A stretch of DNA of 64,000 nucleotides, taken from NCBI RefSeq assembly GCF_001886715.1, contig NZ_CP018082.1:2418001-2482000 (forward strand). The letters run 5' to 3'. This DNA is from Nocardia mangyaensis (GTDB lineage: Bacteria > Actinomycetota > Actinomycetes > Mycobacteriales > Mycobacteriaceae). Under the pieces are notes generated by a model that saw only the letters and a list, made by a program, of their open reading frames with translations, was not told the origin of the DNA and did no database searches. The translations under genes and the position numbers were made by a program. Shown piece by piece: positions 43,428 to 53,052 of the stretch. Position 1 is the first letter of the stretch. Each line of letters begins with the position of its first letter.

Positions 43428-44096
43428 ATGACCAATACCTGGGCTGATGTCGATTCCTATGTCGTTGACACTCTCGTCGGTACCGAGGGCTCGCCCGCGC
43501 TGGCGGCCAACGCGGAGGCCGGGCTGCCCGCGATCGACGTCTCCCCGCCGCAGGGCAAGCTGCTCAATCTGCTGGCCCGCACGGCGGGTGCGCGGCGAGT
43601 ACTCGAGATCGGCACGCTCGGCGGGTACAGCACCGAGTGGCTGGCGCGCGCGGTCGGCGACGGTGGACTCGTCGTCACCCTCGAATTCGAGCCGCGTCAT
43701 GCCAAGGTCGCGCGCGAGAACCTGGACCGCGCGGGTGTCGGCGCGCGGGTCGACATCCGGGTCGGCGCGGCGCTGGACACCCTGCCCGGTGTCGCCGAGG
43801 ATGCGACCGAACCGTTCGACCTGGTGTTCATCGACGCCGACAAGGTGAACAACTCCAACTACGTGCAGTGGGCGCTGCGCCTGACCCGGCCGGGCTCGGT
43901 GATCATCGTCGACAATGTCGTGCGCGGCGGCGCGGTCGTCGACGAGCAGTCCGACGACCCGAACGTGCGCGCGAGCCGCGAACTGATCGAACTGCTCGCC
44001 GCCGAACCGAGTCTGGACGCGACGGTGGTCCAGACGGTCGGTGCCAAGGGCTGGGACGGATTCGCCTACGCGATCGTCAACGGGCCCGCTTCCTGA
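43428..44096 (+). CDS. SAM-dependent O-methyltransferase (CCoAOMT-like)
   Basis: A 222-aa class I methyltransferase of the family that includes caffeoyl-CoA and catechol O-methyltransferases. The SAM-binding loop is VLEIGTLGGYSTEWLA near residue 65, the metal-binding/catalytic Asp lies in DLVFIDADKVNN near 140, and SVIIVDNVVRGG follows. Length is typical. It stands 63 bases after the secretion-associated gene and 107 before the LysR gene, and shows no strong ribosome site. Its small-molecule substrate is unknown, probably a catechol-like hydroxyl. Confidence 0.88.
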   Translation: MTNTWADVDSYVVDTLVGTEGSPALAANAEAGLPAIDVSPPQGKLLNLLARTAGARRVLEIGTLGGYSTEWLARAVGDGGLVVTLEFEPRHAKVARENLDRAGVGARVDIRVGAALDTLPGVAEDATEPFDLVFIDADKVNNSNYVQWALRLTRPGSVIIVDNVVRGGAVVDEQSDDPNVRASRELIELLAAEPSLDATVVQTVGAKGWDGFAYAIVNGPAS

Positions 44097-44203
44097 GCAC
44101 GCTTCACGCGGCGGACACCTCGGGGGCGACTGCGGGGCATCGGTGATTCACCACGGGTTATCCGCCGTCGATAGCGTGGAGGCATTCGACAAGGAGCCGC
44201 GTC

Positions 44204-45121
44204 ATGGAGTTCCGACACCTCGTCTCGTTCATCACCATCGCCGAGGAACTGCACTTCGGTCGCGCCGCGCGGCGGCTGCACTTGACCCAGCCGAGCCTGA
44301 GCGCGCAGCTACAGAAACTGGAGCGCTCGCTCGGCGTGCAATTGGTCGCCCGCACCTCCCACGAGGTGCGCCTGACGCCGGCGGGCCGGGAGTTCGAGGT
44401 GCAGGCCCGCCAGATCGTCGCCCAGCTCGACCGGGCCGCGCAGGTCGCCAAGGCCACCGCCGAGGGCCGCGCGGGCAGCCTGAGCATCGGCTACAACCTG
44501 CCCGCGAGCAGGCACATCCTGCCCGACGCGCTGACTCGGCTGACCGAACGTCATCCCGATGTGGGAGTGACGCTGTGGGAGAAGCGCACCGGCCCGCAGC
44601 TGGCGGCGCTGGCCGACGGCTCCCTGGATGTGGCGCTGGTCTACGGTCACCCCGCCACCGCGGAGTTCCGATATCGCCGAGTGCTGCACCGGATTCCGCT
44701 GGTCGCGGTGGTGGGTAAGCGGCACCGCTGGGCCGAGCGGGCCGCGGTGCCGTTCGCCGAACTGCAGGACCAGCAGTGTGTGCTGTTCGCGCGCGAGCAG
44801 TGTCCGGCGATGTACGACGCCATCCTGCGCTCGGCCGCCGCGACCCGGATCACGCTCACCGTCACCCATTCGGCCGATGATCCCGGTGCCACCGCGCACA
44901 TGGTGTCGGTGCGCCCGCTGGTGGGTTTCGCCTCGCTGCCGCGGGCGATCGCGGAGGGGATGGGCGAGGCACACAGCAGCTCGGTCGCGGTGAAGCTGCT
45001 CGACCCGGTCCCCACCCTCGACGTGTACGCGGTGTGGCGCGCCGAGGACCCCAACCCCGCGGTCGCGCTGTTCCTGGACTGCCTCGACGCGGCCCGCGGT
45101 CTGCCGGTCCTCACGGCCTGA
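44204..45121 (+). CDS. LysR-family transcriptional regulator, second copy
   Basis: A 305-aa LysR-type regulator with an N-terminal helix-turn-helix (HFGRAARRLHLTQPSLSAQL) and a C-terminal effector domain. It is paralogous to the regulator at 6099-7037 over its whole length. It ends 13 bases before the convergent end of a sugar ABC operon that is itself paralogous to the one next to the first LysR gene. Control of that operon is therefore likely, though it is not divergent from the operon promoter. Confidence 0.92.
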   Translation: MEFRHLVSFITIAEELHFGRAARRLHLTQPSLSAQLQKLERSLGVQLVARTSHEVRLTPAGREFEVQARQIVAQLDRAAQVAKATAEGRAGSLSIGYNLPASRHILPDALTRLTERHPDVGVTLWEKRTGPQLAALADGSLDVALVYGHPATAEFRYRRVLHRIPLVAVVGKRHRWAERAAVPFAELQDQQCVLFAREQCPAMYDAILRSAAATRITLTVTHSADDPGATAHMVSVRPLVGFASLPRAIAEGMGEAHSSSVAVKLLDPVPTLDVYAVWRAEDPNPAVALFLDCLDAARGLPVLTA

Positions 45122-45134
45122 GCCCCGCGACGAC

Positions 45135-45947
45135 TCATTTGAGTCCCGACCGGACGAAGGCATTGACGATCTGGCGTTGCAGCACCAGATACAACAGCAG
45201 CACCGGCAGGCAGGCCAGCCCGGCCAGCGCCATCATCGGACCCCACTGATCGCCCTCGGTTCCCATGAAACTGCGCAGGCCCAGCTGGAGCACGGAATTG
45301 GACTGGCGCAACACCACCGCAGGCCAGAAGTACTCGTTCCAGGAATTGATGAACAGCAGGATGCCGAGCGCGGCGAGGGCGGGCCGCAGGTTCGGCACCA
45401 CCACCGTCCACAGGATCGACCACGACGAGCGGCCGTCGATCCGCGCCGCGGCGATGAGCTCCTTGGGGAACGCCGCCATGTGCTGGCGCAGCAGCAACAC
45501 CGCCAACGCCGAACACATCGTCGGCAGCACGACGCCGATCAACGTGTTGATCAGTCCGAGCTGGGTGAGCAGGATGAAGTTGGGCAGCATGGTGACCTGG
45601 AACGGCACCAGCCAGATCCCGACGAAGGCCAGGTACAGCACCCGCTGCAGCGGAAAGGTGTACACCGCGAAGGCATACGAGGCCAGCAGCGCGATCAGCA
45701 GCTGAGCGGTCGCGGACAGGATCGCCACGAAGAACGTGTTGGCGATCAGGCCGAGGACGTCGACCTTGTCGGCGGCGTCGAGGAAGTTGTCGATCGACAG
45801 CGGCCACGGCACCGGCGACAGTGAGGTCACGTCCTGCGGCCTGCGCAGCGCGGTCGCGAACAGCCAGTAGATCGGGAACGCGCACACCAGCGCGGTCCCG
45901 GCGAGCAGCAGATGGCTGCCCACTCCACGCAAACGCTCAATCATCAT
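45135..45947 (-). CDS. Carbohydrate ABC transporter permease, MalG type (second system)
   Basis: A 270-aa MalG/UgpE-like permease with about six membrane helices; the EAA loop reads AAARIDGRSSWSILWTVVVP near residue 170 and the tail is VNAFVRSGLK. The start (MMIER) at 45947 or 45944 overlaps the partner permease stop, indicating coupling. It is the last gene of the five-gene minus-strand importer operon. It is related to the permease at 474-1289 and pairs with the MalF-type subunit next to it. Confidence 0.9.
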   Translation of the reverse strand: MMIERLRGVGSHLLLAGTALVCAFPIYWLFATALRRPQDVTSLSPVPWPLSIDNFLDAADKVDVLGLIANTFFVAILSATAQLLIALLASYAFAVYTFPLQRVLYLAFVGIWLVPFQVTMLPNFILLTQLGLINTLIGVVLPTMCSALAVLLLRQHMAAFPKELIAAARIDGRSSWSILWTVVVPNLRPALAALGILLFINSWNEYFWPAVVLRQSNSVLQLGLRSFMGTEGDQWGPMMALAGLACLPVLLLYLVLQRQIVNAFVRSGLK

Positions 45948-46887
45948 GGAAGGCAACCTTTTCCGAGATCCAGACCAGTACCGCCGCCAGCACTCCGAAC
46001 CCGACGAACAGCAGCACACCCGCCGCGGCGCTCAGGCCGGCGTCGAAGGAGCGGAAGGCGTAGTCCCACAGCAGGTAGTAGATGTTGGTGGTCGACTGGG
46101 ACGGGCCGCCCTGGGTCATCGAGTCGATCAGCGGGAAGGTCAGCGTCGGGGTGAGCAGGACGGTGGTGAGCACCAAGAACACCAGGGTGGGCGAGAGCAG
46201 CGGCAGGGTGATCCAGCGCCGGATCTGGCCAGGGGAGGCGCCGTCGACCTGCGCGGCCTCACCGTAGTCGCCGCTGATTCCGGCCAGCCCGGCCCACACC
46301 ACCAGCACCGCGAAGCCGAGCAGTTGCCAGCCGGTGATCACGATGATCACCAGGTGCGCGGTGGAGGCGTCGTAGACCCAGTTGTGCCCGGTGCCGAGCA
46401 GTTGGTCGACGAAACCGGAGCCGGGATGGAGCAACCACCGCCAGACCGCGGCCGTCGCCACGGGGGCGATGAGGAACGGGGCGAAGATCAGCGCCTGGTA
46501 GATCGTGCGGGACCGGCCGAGGATCCGCCTGCTCGCCAGGGCGATCAGCACCGGCAGGACCACGGTGAACGGCAGCAGGGCGCCGATGAGCACGCCGGTG
46601 CGGCCCAGCGACGACCAGAACGACGGAAGCTCCAGCAACCGGGCGTAATTGGCGGTGCCGACCGGAATCATCGGAGCGGTCGGCAGCAGGTTCCACGAGT
46701 AGGTCGACAGCTGCACCGCCTGGGCCAGCGGTCGATAGGTCCACACCACCAGCAGCACAATCGCCGGGGCGAGATACAGATAGGGCGCGGCGAGCCGGGC
46801 GACCCGGCGCCGGGTGAACCGAGGCGCCGTGGAGGCCGCATCGGTACGGACCGGCGCCGGAGTCTCGTCGAGGACGAACACTGTCAC
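45937..46887 (-). CDS. Carbohydrate ABC transporter permease, MalF type (second system)
   Basis: A 316-aa MalF/UgpA-like permease. A cytoplasmic N-terminus of about 30 residues precedes the first helix (YLYLAPAIVLLVVWTYRP), and the EAA loop is visible as EAAQVDGASPGQIRRWITLP near residue 215. The GTG start at 46887 overlaps the phosphodiesterase stop by four bases (GTGA). Together with the MalG-type protein it forms the channel of the second importer. Confidence 0.9.
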   Translation of the reverse strand: MTVFVLDETPAPVRTDAASTAPRFTRRRVARLAAPYLYLAPAIVLLVVWTYRPLAQAVQLSTYSWNLLPTAPMIPVGTANYARLLELPSFWSSLGRTGVLIGALLPFTVVLPVLIALASRRILGRSRTIYQALIFAPFLIAPVATAAVWRWLLHPGSGFVDQLLGTGHNWVYDASTAHLVIIVITGWQLLGFAVLVVWAGLAGISGDYGEAAQVDGASPGQIRRWITLPLLSPTLVFLVLTTVLLTPTLTFPLIDSMTQGGPSQSTTNIYYLLWDYAFRSFDAGLSAAAGVLLFVGFGVLAAVLVWISEKVAFHDD

Positions 46888-47750
46888 CGCGCCTGTGCCA
46901 CGTGGGCGACGATCTGGTCCAGGATCTCGTCCTCGGCCCGGTCGTAGACCGCCTCGGCCGGGGTGGCCTCGATCGCGGTGGCCAGGATCGTCTCACCGAC
47001 GAGATCGACGCGGCTGTAACCGAATCCGGAGAAGCCGCGCTGCCTGCCCACCGGTGCCATCGGATCGAGGCGATAGGCCAGCGCAGGCCCGATCCACACC
47101 GGGATCCCGGCCAGTGCGGCCGCGGCGGTCAGGTGGTTGTGCCCGCACAGGATCATCCGGACATCCGTGCCCGCCACCACGGCCGCCAGCTCGTCGGCAT
47201 TGTCGAGCTTGAGCAGATCGGTCGCCGGGACCGAGGACGGCAGCGGGGGATGATGCAGGATCAGCAGGGTGCCGCGCGGGGCAGGTTCGCGCAATTGCGC
47301 TGCCAGCCACACCAATTGCTCGGGCTCGAGATACCCGTCGTGGCGGTGTGGTGTCGTGCTGTCGAGGGTGATGACGCGCAAGCCGTCGATCTCGGTGTGC
47401 TGGTCGTGTGGTTGGTCGGGATCGACCGTGCCGGGCTCGCGGTCGAGCAGTTCGACCGCGAAGGCCACCCGCTCGTCGTGATTGCCCATGGCGTAGACGA
47501 TCTGGGCGTCCAGCTCGGCCGCGACCGGCTCGACGGCTTCGCGCAACCGCCGGTACGCCTCGGGGGAGCCGTCGTCGGTGAGGTCACCGGAGAGCACCAG
47601 CGCGTCGATGGGCCGGCCCGCCTCGCGCAGCAGGGTCAGCACGCGGGTGAGATTGGCGTGGGTGTCGACCGCGCCGCGCAGGAGTTCACCAGCTGGACGC
47701 AGGTGGGTGTCGGTGAGTTGGACGATGGTCAGCTCGCTGCGGGCGCTCAT
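46884..47750 (-). CDS. GpdQ/CpdA-like metallophosphodiesterase
   Basis: A 288-aa calcineurin-like phosphoesterase of the class III cyclic-nucleotide phosphodiesterase group. All five metal-site blocks are present: LTDTH near residue 12, SGDLTDDG near 58, GNHD near 94, LHHPPLP near 165 and CGHNH near 205. Order and spacing closely resemble the glycerophosphodiesterase GpdQ as I recall it. Its start overlaps the binding-protein stop (ATGA) and its stop overlaps the permease GTG, so it is embedded in the importer operon. I infer that the importer takes up a phosphodiester such as a glycerophosphodiester, which this cytoplasmic enzyme cleaves; hydrolysis of cAMP is the alternative. Confidence 0.87.
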   Translation of the reverse strand: MSARSELTIVQLTDTHLRPAGELLRGAVDTHANLTRVLTLLREAGRPIDALVLSGDLTDDGSPEAYRRLREAVEPVAAELDAQIVYAMGNHDERVAFAVELLDREPGTVDPDQPHDQHTEIDGLRVITLDSTTPHRHDGYLEPEQLVWLAAQLREPAPRGTLLILHHPPLPSSVPATDLLKLDNADELAAVVAGTDVRMILCGHNHLTAAAALAGIPVWIGPALAYRLDPMAPVGRQRGFSGFGYSRVDLVGETILATAIEATPAEAVYDRAEDEILDQIVAHVAQAR

Positions 47751-49117
47751 GTCGTCGGCAGGAGTTTGTTGCCCTCGGCCTGGGCCGCGGACAGGGTGGA
47801 CTGCGCGTCCTTGCCTTGGAACACGACCGCCTCGACCGCGTCCATCATGCCGTCGCGCATCTGCAGGTAGTTGTTGCCCGGCATCGATACCCACGGCTCC
47901 ATCGTGGCGAGCTGGGTGACATTGGGCTTCAGCAAGGGGTTGGCCTCGGCCCAGTCCTTCAGCCCGTCGGACTGGTCGAGCAGTCCGGTGCGCAGCGGCA
48001 GGTAGCCGATCTTCGTGGCGATCTTGATGTAGGACTCCTCGCTGGTGAGGAACTTGATCAGCTCCCAGGAGGCCCGCTGCTTGGCGGGATCGTCGGACAG
48101 GATGTGCAGGCCCGCACCGGAATTGGTGGGTACGATCGGCTTGCTGCCGAAGCCGGGCATGGGCGCCGAACGCAGGTCCCACTTGTCCTTGGCGCCGCTC
48201 ACGAACAGGCTCTGCAGCGCGCTGGTCTCGAGCATCATCGCGATCTCGCCACGGGCGAACGCCTCGTAGCCCTGCTTCTGGTTGAGCTTGGGCATGCTGC
48301 CCGCGTTGACCAGATCCTGCGCCATCCGGGTCACCTCGACGGCGGGCGCCTCGGCGTAGGTGAGCGTGCTGCGGTCCTCGGCGATGACCCGGCCGCCGTT
48401 GGAGCGCACCAGCGACTGGAAGCACCAGTCCTTGGCGGTCTTGGTGAGGCAGTCGATGTACACCCCGCCCTTGCCGGTGCGGTCGGTGATGGTCTTGGCG
48501 GCCTCGGCGGCCTCGGCCCAGGTGGCCGGAACGTTCGCCGGGTCGAGACCGGCCTCGGTGAACAGCGAGGCGTTCAGGTACAGCACCGGCGTGGAGAACA
48601 CGAACGGCACACCGTAGGTGTGGCCCTCCCAGTCGTCGAGGGTGCGGGCCCGCGGGGCGTAGGCGTGCGGGGAGCCGTTGAAGTTGGCGGCCACCTCGTC
48701 CGCGCCGACCAGGGTGTCGAGCGGCTTGGCCCGCAGCTGGTTGATGGTGAAGTCCAGGTCGCTGAAGCCGAGCTGGGCGACATCGGGCGGGGTGCCGGCG
48801 ACCAGCTGGTTCTGGATGCTGGAGATGGTGTCGGTGGCCGGGTTGGGGCTGTTGCCCTGGGGCTTCTGAGCGGTGACCTTGATGTTGGGGTACTTCTCGC
48901 CGAACTCGCCGATGAGCTCGTCGAAGGTCTCGGTCCACGCGCCGGCGACGCCGTAGCTGTAGGACTCGAAGGTGATGTCGACCTGCTGGTCGGGGGCGAG
49001 CTCGGGGATCTGCGCGGTCGCAGCGGGGTCGGTGGCCTCGGTGCCGCCCAGCCCGCAGCCGCTGAGCGCGACGGCGGTGGCGAACACCACGCCCAGAACG
49101 GGCAGCGTGCGTTTCAT
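47747..49117 (-). CDS. Extracellular solute-binding lipoprotein (second system)
   Basis: A 456-aa family 1 solute-binding protein, UgpB-like. The start at 49117 is fixed by GAGGAG 8 bases upstream. A signal peptide of about 20 residues ends in a lipobox (VALSGC). Shared landmarks with the binding protein at 3198-4487 are ITFESYSYG, AGTPPDVAQ, NSGAGL, FLTSEES and GYLPLRT, so the two are paralogues with different inserts. It captures the substrate outside the membrane for the permease pair downstream. Pairing with a GpdQ-like enzyme favours a phosphodiester or a sugar-phosphodiester ligand. Confidence 0.9.
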   Translation of the reverse strand: MKRTLPVLGVVFATAVALSGCGLGGTEATDPAATAQIPELAPDQQVDITFESYSYGVAGAWTETFDELIGEFGEKYPNIKVTAQKPQGNSPNPATDTISSIQNQLVAGTPPDVAQLGFSDLDFTINQLRAKPLDTLVGADEVAANFNGSPHAYAPRARTLDDWEGHTYGVPFVFSTPVLYLNASLFTEAGLDPANVPATWAEAAEAAKTITDRTGKGGVYIDCLTKTAKDWCFQSLVRSNGGRVIAEDRSTLTYAEAPAVEVTRMAQDLVNAGSMPKLNQKQGYEAFARGEIAMMLETSALQSLFVSGAKDKWDLRSAPMPGFGSKPIVPTNSGAGLHILSDDPAKQRASWELIKFLTSEESYIKIATKIGYLPLRTGLLDQSDGLKDWAEANPLLKPNVTQLATMEPWVSMPGNNYLQMRDGMMDAVEAVVFQGKDAQSTLSAAQAEGNKLLPTT

Positions 49118-49148
49118 GGTGGTTCTCCTCATCGGGTGGTGCGGAAGA

Positions 49149-50285
49149 TCAGGCGACGGGTACAGCGGTCGAGTCGGTACTCGGGGTCGGCTCCGGGTGC
49201 GACGCTTGCCAACTCAGGCGCAGGCCGGTGTCCGGGTCGAACAGGTGGATGTCGGCGGGGTCGACCCGCAACGCGATGTCCTCGCCCACGCTGACCTTCG
49301 CGGGGCGCGGGGTGCGCAGGCACAGTTCGGTCGGGCCCGTGTCGAGGTGGACGAGTTCCTCGCTGCCGAGGTTCTCCACCATCCGGACCCGTCCGCGGAT
49401 CGCGGTCGCGCCGAGGTCGACGCGCAGTCGTTCGGGGCGGATGCCGGCGATCACGGCGCGAGTGCCGGATTCGTCTGCCGGTGCGGCGATGTCGAGGGCC
49501 GCGTCGACACCGTCGGCGACCACGTGCAGCCCGTCCTCGCCCACCGTGACGACGGCGGGGAACAGATTCATCGGCGGCGCGCCGAGAAAGCCCGCGACGA
49601 AGGTGGAGCGGGGCCGGTCGTAGAGCTCTGCCGGGGTGCCGCACTGCTCGACCCGGCCCTCGTTGAGCAGGGCGATGCGGGTGGCCATCGTCATCGCCTC
49701 GATCTGGTCGTGGGTGACGTAGAGGAAGGTCGCGCCGAGGCGCTGGTGCAGCGCGATCAGTTCGGCGCGGGTGGCGCTGCGCAGTTTGGCGTCGAGATTG
49801 GACAGCGGCTCGTCCATCAGGAAGGCACCGGGATCGCGAACCATGGCCCTGGCCAACGCGACGCGCTGCCGCTGCCCACCCGACAGTGCCACCGGACGAC
49901 GATCGAGCAGCGCCGAGAGTTCCAGCGTCGCCGCCACCTCGCCCACTCGCTGGGCGATCTCGGCACGCGGCCTGCGCCGTGCGCGCAGCGGGAACCCGAT
50001 GTTGCGCGCCACCGACAGGTGCGGATACAGCGCGTAACTCTGGAATACCATCGCCAGGTCCCGGCGTTGCGGCGCGGCGTCGGTGACGTCGACGCCGTCG
50101 ACCAGGATGCGGCCCGCGCTCGGTTCCTCCAGTCCCGCGATCATCCGCAGCAGCGTGGATTTACCGCATCCGCTCGGACCGAGCAGGACCAGGAATTCCC
50201 CGTCGGCGATGTCGAGGCTCACCTCGTGTACCGCATAGGCGGTGTCGAATCGTTTCGATACCGCGTCGACCTGTAGCCGGGCCAC
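49149..50285 (-). CDS. Sugar ABC transporter ATP-binding protein, UgpC/MsmX type
   Basis: A 378-aa ATPase with a complete nucleotide-binding domain: Walker A GPSGCGKST near residue 37, Q-loop QSYALYPHL, signature LSGGQRQRVALARAM near 135, Walker B AFLMDEPLSNLD and H-loop THDQ. A C-terminal TOBE/regulatory domain begins near 240. The GTG start is preceded by AAGGAG. It is the first gene of the second importer operon, unlike the first system, where the ATPase comes last. MsmX-type ATPases can serve several importers, so it may also energise other permeases. Confidence 0.93.
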   Translation of the reverse strand: MARLQVDAVSKRFDTAYAVHEVSLDIADGEFLVLLGPSGCGKSTLLRMIAGLEEPSAGRILVDGVDVTDAAPQRRDLAMVFQSYALYPHLSVARNIGFPLRARRRPRAEIAQRVGEVAATLELSALLDRRPVALSGGQRQRVALARAMVRDPGAFLMDEPLSNLDAKLRSATRAELIALHQRLGATFLYVTHDQIEAMTMATRIALLNEGRVEQCGTPAELYDRPRSTFVAGFLGAPPMNLFPAVVTVGEDGLHVVADGVDAALDIAAPADESGTRAVIAGIRPERLRVDLGATAIRGRVRMVENLGSEELVHLDTGPTELCLRTPRPAKVSVGEDIALRVDPADIHLFDPDTGLRLSWQASHPEPTPSTDSTAVPVA

Positions 50286-50410
50286 GTCGCTCCTTCACAC
50301 CGGTGGACTCGTGGCTTCAGTGTCGAGGGGCGCAGCGGGTGGATGCGGTGGCGATAGTCGATGCCGATCGGCCGATCGAGGCGGGTGGCGAACGGATCGG
50401 CGGACCGGCG

Positions 50411-51634
50411 TCAGCGCAGCAGGACGGGCAGGTCGAGCAGGCCGCGGATGAGGGTGCTGGTCTGCCAGCGGGCGGTGTCGGCGGTGGGTGCCAGGCGCAG
50501 TGCGGGGAAGCGGCGCAGGAGCAGGGTGAAGGCGATGTCGGCTTCGAGCCGGGCCAGCGGGGCGCCGACGCAGAAGTGGATGCCGTGGCCGAAGGCGAGA
50601 TGCCCCGCGGTCGGGCCGTCGATGGTCAGCGCGTCGGGCTCGGGGAAGCGGGCCGGGTCGCGGTTGGCGGCCGAGAGGGCGACATAGACCAGTTCGCCCG
50701 CGGGAATCTCGGTGCCGCCCATCGTGACCGGTTCCGCGGTGAAACGCACCGTCGCCATGTCCACCGGGCCGTCGAAACGCAGGAACTCCTCCACCGCGGC
50801 CGGGACAGCCTCGGGGTCCGCGCGCAGGGCCGCCCACTGCTCGGGGTCGCGCAGCAGCGCGTACACGCCGTTGCCGATCAGGTTGACGGTGGTCTCGTGG
50901 CCCGCGACCAGCAGCAGGAACGCCATCGCCACGAGTTCGGGATCGGTGAGGCGGTCCCCGTCGTCGTCGGTCAGAGTCAGCTGGGAGAGCAGATCATCGG
51001 CAGGCTCGGACTGTTTGGCGCGCACCAGATTCGACAGATAGCGGGTCATCGCCGCCGCGGCCGCCGAACGCTCCTCGTCGGCTTCGCCGGGCACACCGAT
51101 GAGCGACCTGGTCCAGGACTGGAAGTCGTCGCGGTCGGCGAACGGCACGCCGAGCAGTTCGCAGATCACCGTCACCGGGAGGGGATTGGCGAAGGTGTCC
51201 ATGAGGTCGACCTCGTCGGCGGTGGCCATCGCCTCGAGCAGCGCTTCGGTGATCTCCTCGATGCGCGGGCGCAGCGCCGCGACCCGGCGGGTGGTGAACG
51301 CCTTGTTCACCAGTTTCCGCAACCGGGTGTGACCCGGCGGGTCGGTGCTGAGCATGTGGGTGAGCAGGGCCAGCGACTGCGGATCGGTCGGCGGCACCTG
51401 CCGCTTGTTGTCCAGGATCGCGGCGGCGCTCGCCATGTCCTTGCGCAGGCGTGGATCGGCCAGCGCGGCCCTGGCCTCGGGGTAGCCGACGACCACCCAC
51501 CGCACGACGTCGTCGGGGAAGCGGACCCGGTGCACGGGTCCGTCGGCACGCCAGCGGCGGTAGTGGGCGTGCGGATCGTCGAAGAAGTCGGCGCCGATGG
51601 ACTCGATGCGGGTGGGAGCGGAGAGGTCGGCCAT
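50411..51634 (-). CDS. Cytochrome P450
   Basis: A 407-aa soluble P450. The I-helix motif is AGHETTVNL, ExxR lies in EEFLRFD and the heme loop is FGHGIHFCVGAPL with Cys355, closest of the four P450s here to textbook consensus. The frame is open for 53 codons upstream, but the ATG at 51634 gives a normal N-terminus. It stands on the minus strand, 170 bases downstream of the oxidoreductase gene and 125 bases upstream of the ABC ATPase gene, so any shared transcription is uncertain. Substrate unknown. Confidence 0.92.
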   Translation of the reverse strand: MADLSAPTRIESIGADFFDDPHAHYRRWRADGPVHRVRFPDDVVRWVVVGYPEARAALADPRLRKDMASAAAILDNKRQVPPTDPQSLALLTHMLSTDPPGHTRLRKLVNKAFTTRRVAALRPRIEEITEALLEAMATADEVDLMDTFANPLPVTVICELLGVPFADRDDFQSWTRSLIGVPGEADEERSAAAAAMTRYLSNLVRAKQSEPADDLLSQLTLTDDDGDRLTDPELVAMAFLLLVAGHETTVNLIGNGVYALLRDPEQWAALRADPEAVPAAVEEFLRFDGPVDMATVRFTAEPVTMGGTEIPAGELVYVALSAANRDPARFPEPDALTIDGPTAGHLAFGHGIHFCVGAPLARLEADIAFTLLLRRFPALRLAPTADTARWQTSTLIRGLLDLPVLLR

Positions 51635-51804
51635 ACCATCGACGGTACCGACTCGCACCGGGTACTCCGATTCCGAAAAAGACTGCCGCGAAACATGATT
51701 CGTCAGCGATCGTCGACGCGTGCGTCGATGTTCGCCGTCGAACGGCCCTGGTGGCGACCGGGTGGCCTGCCTTGGCGGCGCTACTCGCCGCATGGTGATC
51801 AGGG

Positions 51805-52791
51805 TCAGCGGGCGCCGGCGCGCAGGACCACTTTGCCGTTGCGGCCGGGGGTTTCGGAAGTGACGGCGGCTTCGGCGGCCTGGTCGAGGGGGAATTCGGC
51901 CTGGACGTCGAGGCGCAGGGTGCCGTCGGCGGCGAGGCCGACGAGTTCGGTGACCAGGCGGAGGTAGTCGGCCCGGTCGATCTCCGCGCTGCGCTGTTGG
52001 CCCCAGAAGCCTTTCACCACAGCCTGTTTGAAGATGACGGCGCCGGTGTCGATGACGAGCGGCTTGCCCGACAGCGCGCCGAAGGAGATCAGTTCACCGC
52101 GCGGAGCCAGCAGGGACATGAGCGCGCCCGCCGCCTGGCCGCTGACCTGATCGACGGCCCGCACGATCGGTTCGCCGCCGGTGAGCTCGGCGGCCCGCTC
52201 GGCCCAGCCGGGCGCTTCGGCGTCGACCACCGGGCCGTAGCCGAGTTGGGTGAGCGCCTGGACCGAGGCGGCGCCGCGGACCAGGCTGAGCACCCGCACG
52301 CCGCGCTGCTGGGCGAACAGGTTCACCAGGCGGCCGACCGCGCCGTTGGCGGCGTTCACCGTGATCCACTGGCCGGGTTCCACGCGCAGATCGTCGAGCA
52401 GCATCAGCGCGCTCAGGGGCATGGCCAGCAGCTGACAGGCGGTCTCGTCCGGCACCGACGGCGGCATCGGGACGGCTTGCTCGGCGCGGGTGAGGAAGAA
52501 ATCGGCCCAGGCCGCGCGGGTACCGGCGACCGCGACCCGCTGGCCCACCTCGAGCCGGTCGGCACCGGGGCCGATCGCGTCGACGACACCGGCCGCCTCG
52601 GTGCCGGGGATCGCGGGCAGTGGTGGTTTGTAGCCGTAGACCCCGCGGATGATCGCCAGATCGTGGTTGTGGATCGGCGAGAGCGTCGTCGCCACCCGCA
52701 CCTCACCCGGCCCCGGTTCTGGGGTGGGCACCGCCTGCGCGGTGAGCACGTCCTTCGGATCGCCGAACCGGTCGATGACAACAGCCTGCAT
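51805..52791 (-). CDS. Zinc-independent quinone oxidoreductase/alcohol dehydrogenase-like protein
   Basis: A 328-aa medium-chain dehydrogenase/reductase. The N-terminal GroES-like domain includes IHNHDLAIIRGVYG and IPGTEAAGVV, and the cofactor domain begins with NAANGAVGRLVNLFA, a variant of the NAD(P) motif, near residue 148. Cys zinc ligands of classical alcohol dehydrogenases are missing, so it belongs with quinone or enoyl reductase-like members. GGAGGCG 4 bases before the ATG fixes the start. Reaction likely NADPH-dependent reduction of a quinone or enone; the natural substrate is unknown. Confidence 0.86.
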   Translation of the reverse strand: MQAVVIDRFGDPKDVLTAQAVPTPEPGPGEVRVATTLSPIHNHDLAIIRGVYGYKPPLPAIPGTEAAGVVDAIGPGADRLEVGQRVAVAGTRAAWADFFLTRAEQAVPMPPSVPDETACQLLAMPLSALMLLDDLRVEPGQWITVNAANGAVGRLVNLFAQQRGVRVLSLVRGAASVQALTQLGYGPVVDAEAPGWAERAAELTGGEPIVRAVDQVSGQAAGALMSLLAPRGELISFGALSGKPLVIDTGAVIFKQAVVKGFWGQQRSAEIDRADYLRLVTELVGLAADGTLRLDVQAEFPLDQAAEAAVTSETPGRNGKVVLRAGAR

Positions 52792-53052
52792 GTCCGCCTC
52801 CGTGGTGGTTACGAGTCCCGCCCGAGCACGTTCGCCCTCCATTGTGGCACTGCGGGGCGAAGCGGTCGCTCAGGCGAGCTGACCCTCGCTTCTCTCCGGC
52901 GCCGTCGTGTCCGAGTTCGTCGAGCTCGGTCACCAGCGCTGGACCGCGATGTCAATACGCCGCAGGACTGACGCGTGAGTAGGGGTGTTCGGCGCGGAAA
53001 TCCCCCAGCTGGTGGATGTCCCCGCCGCCGCGGCATCCCTACCCTGATCTTC

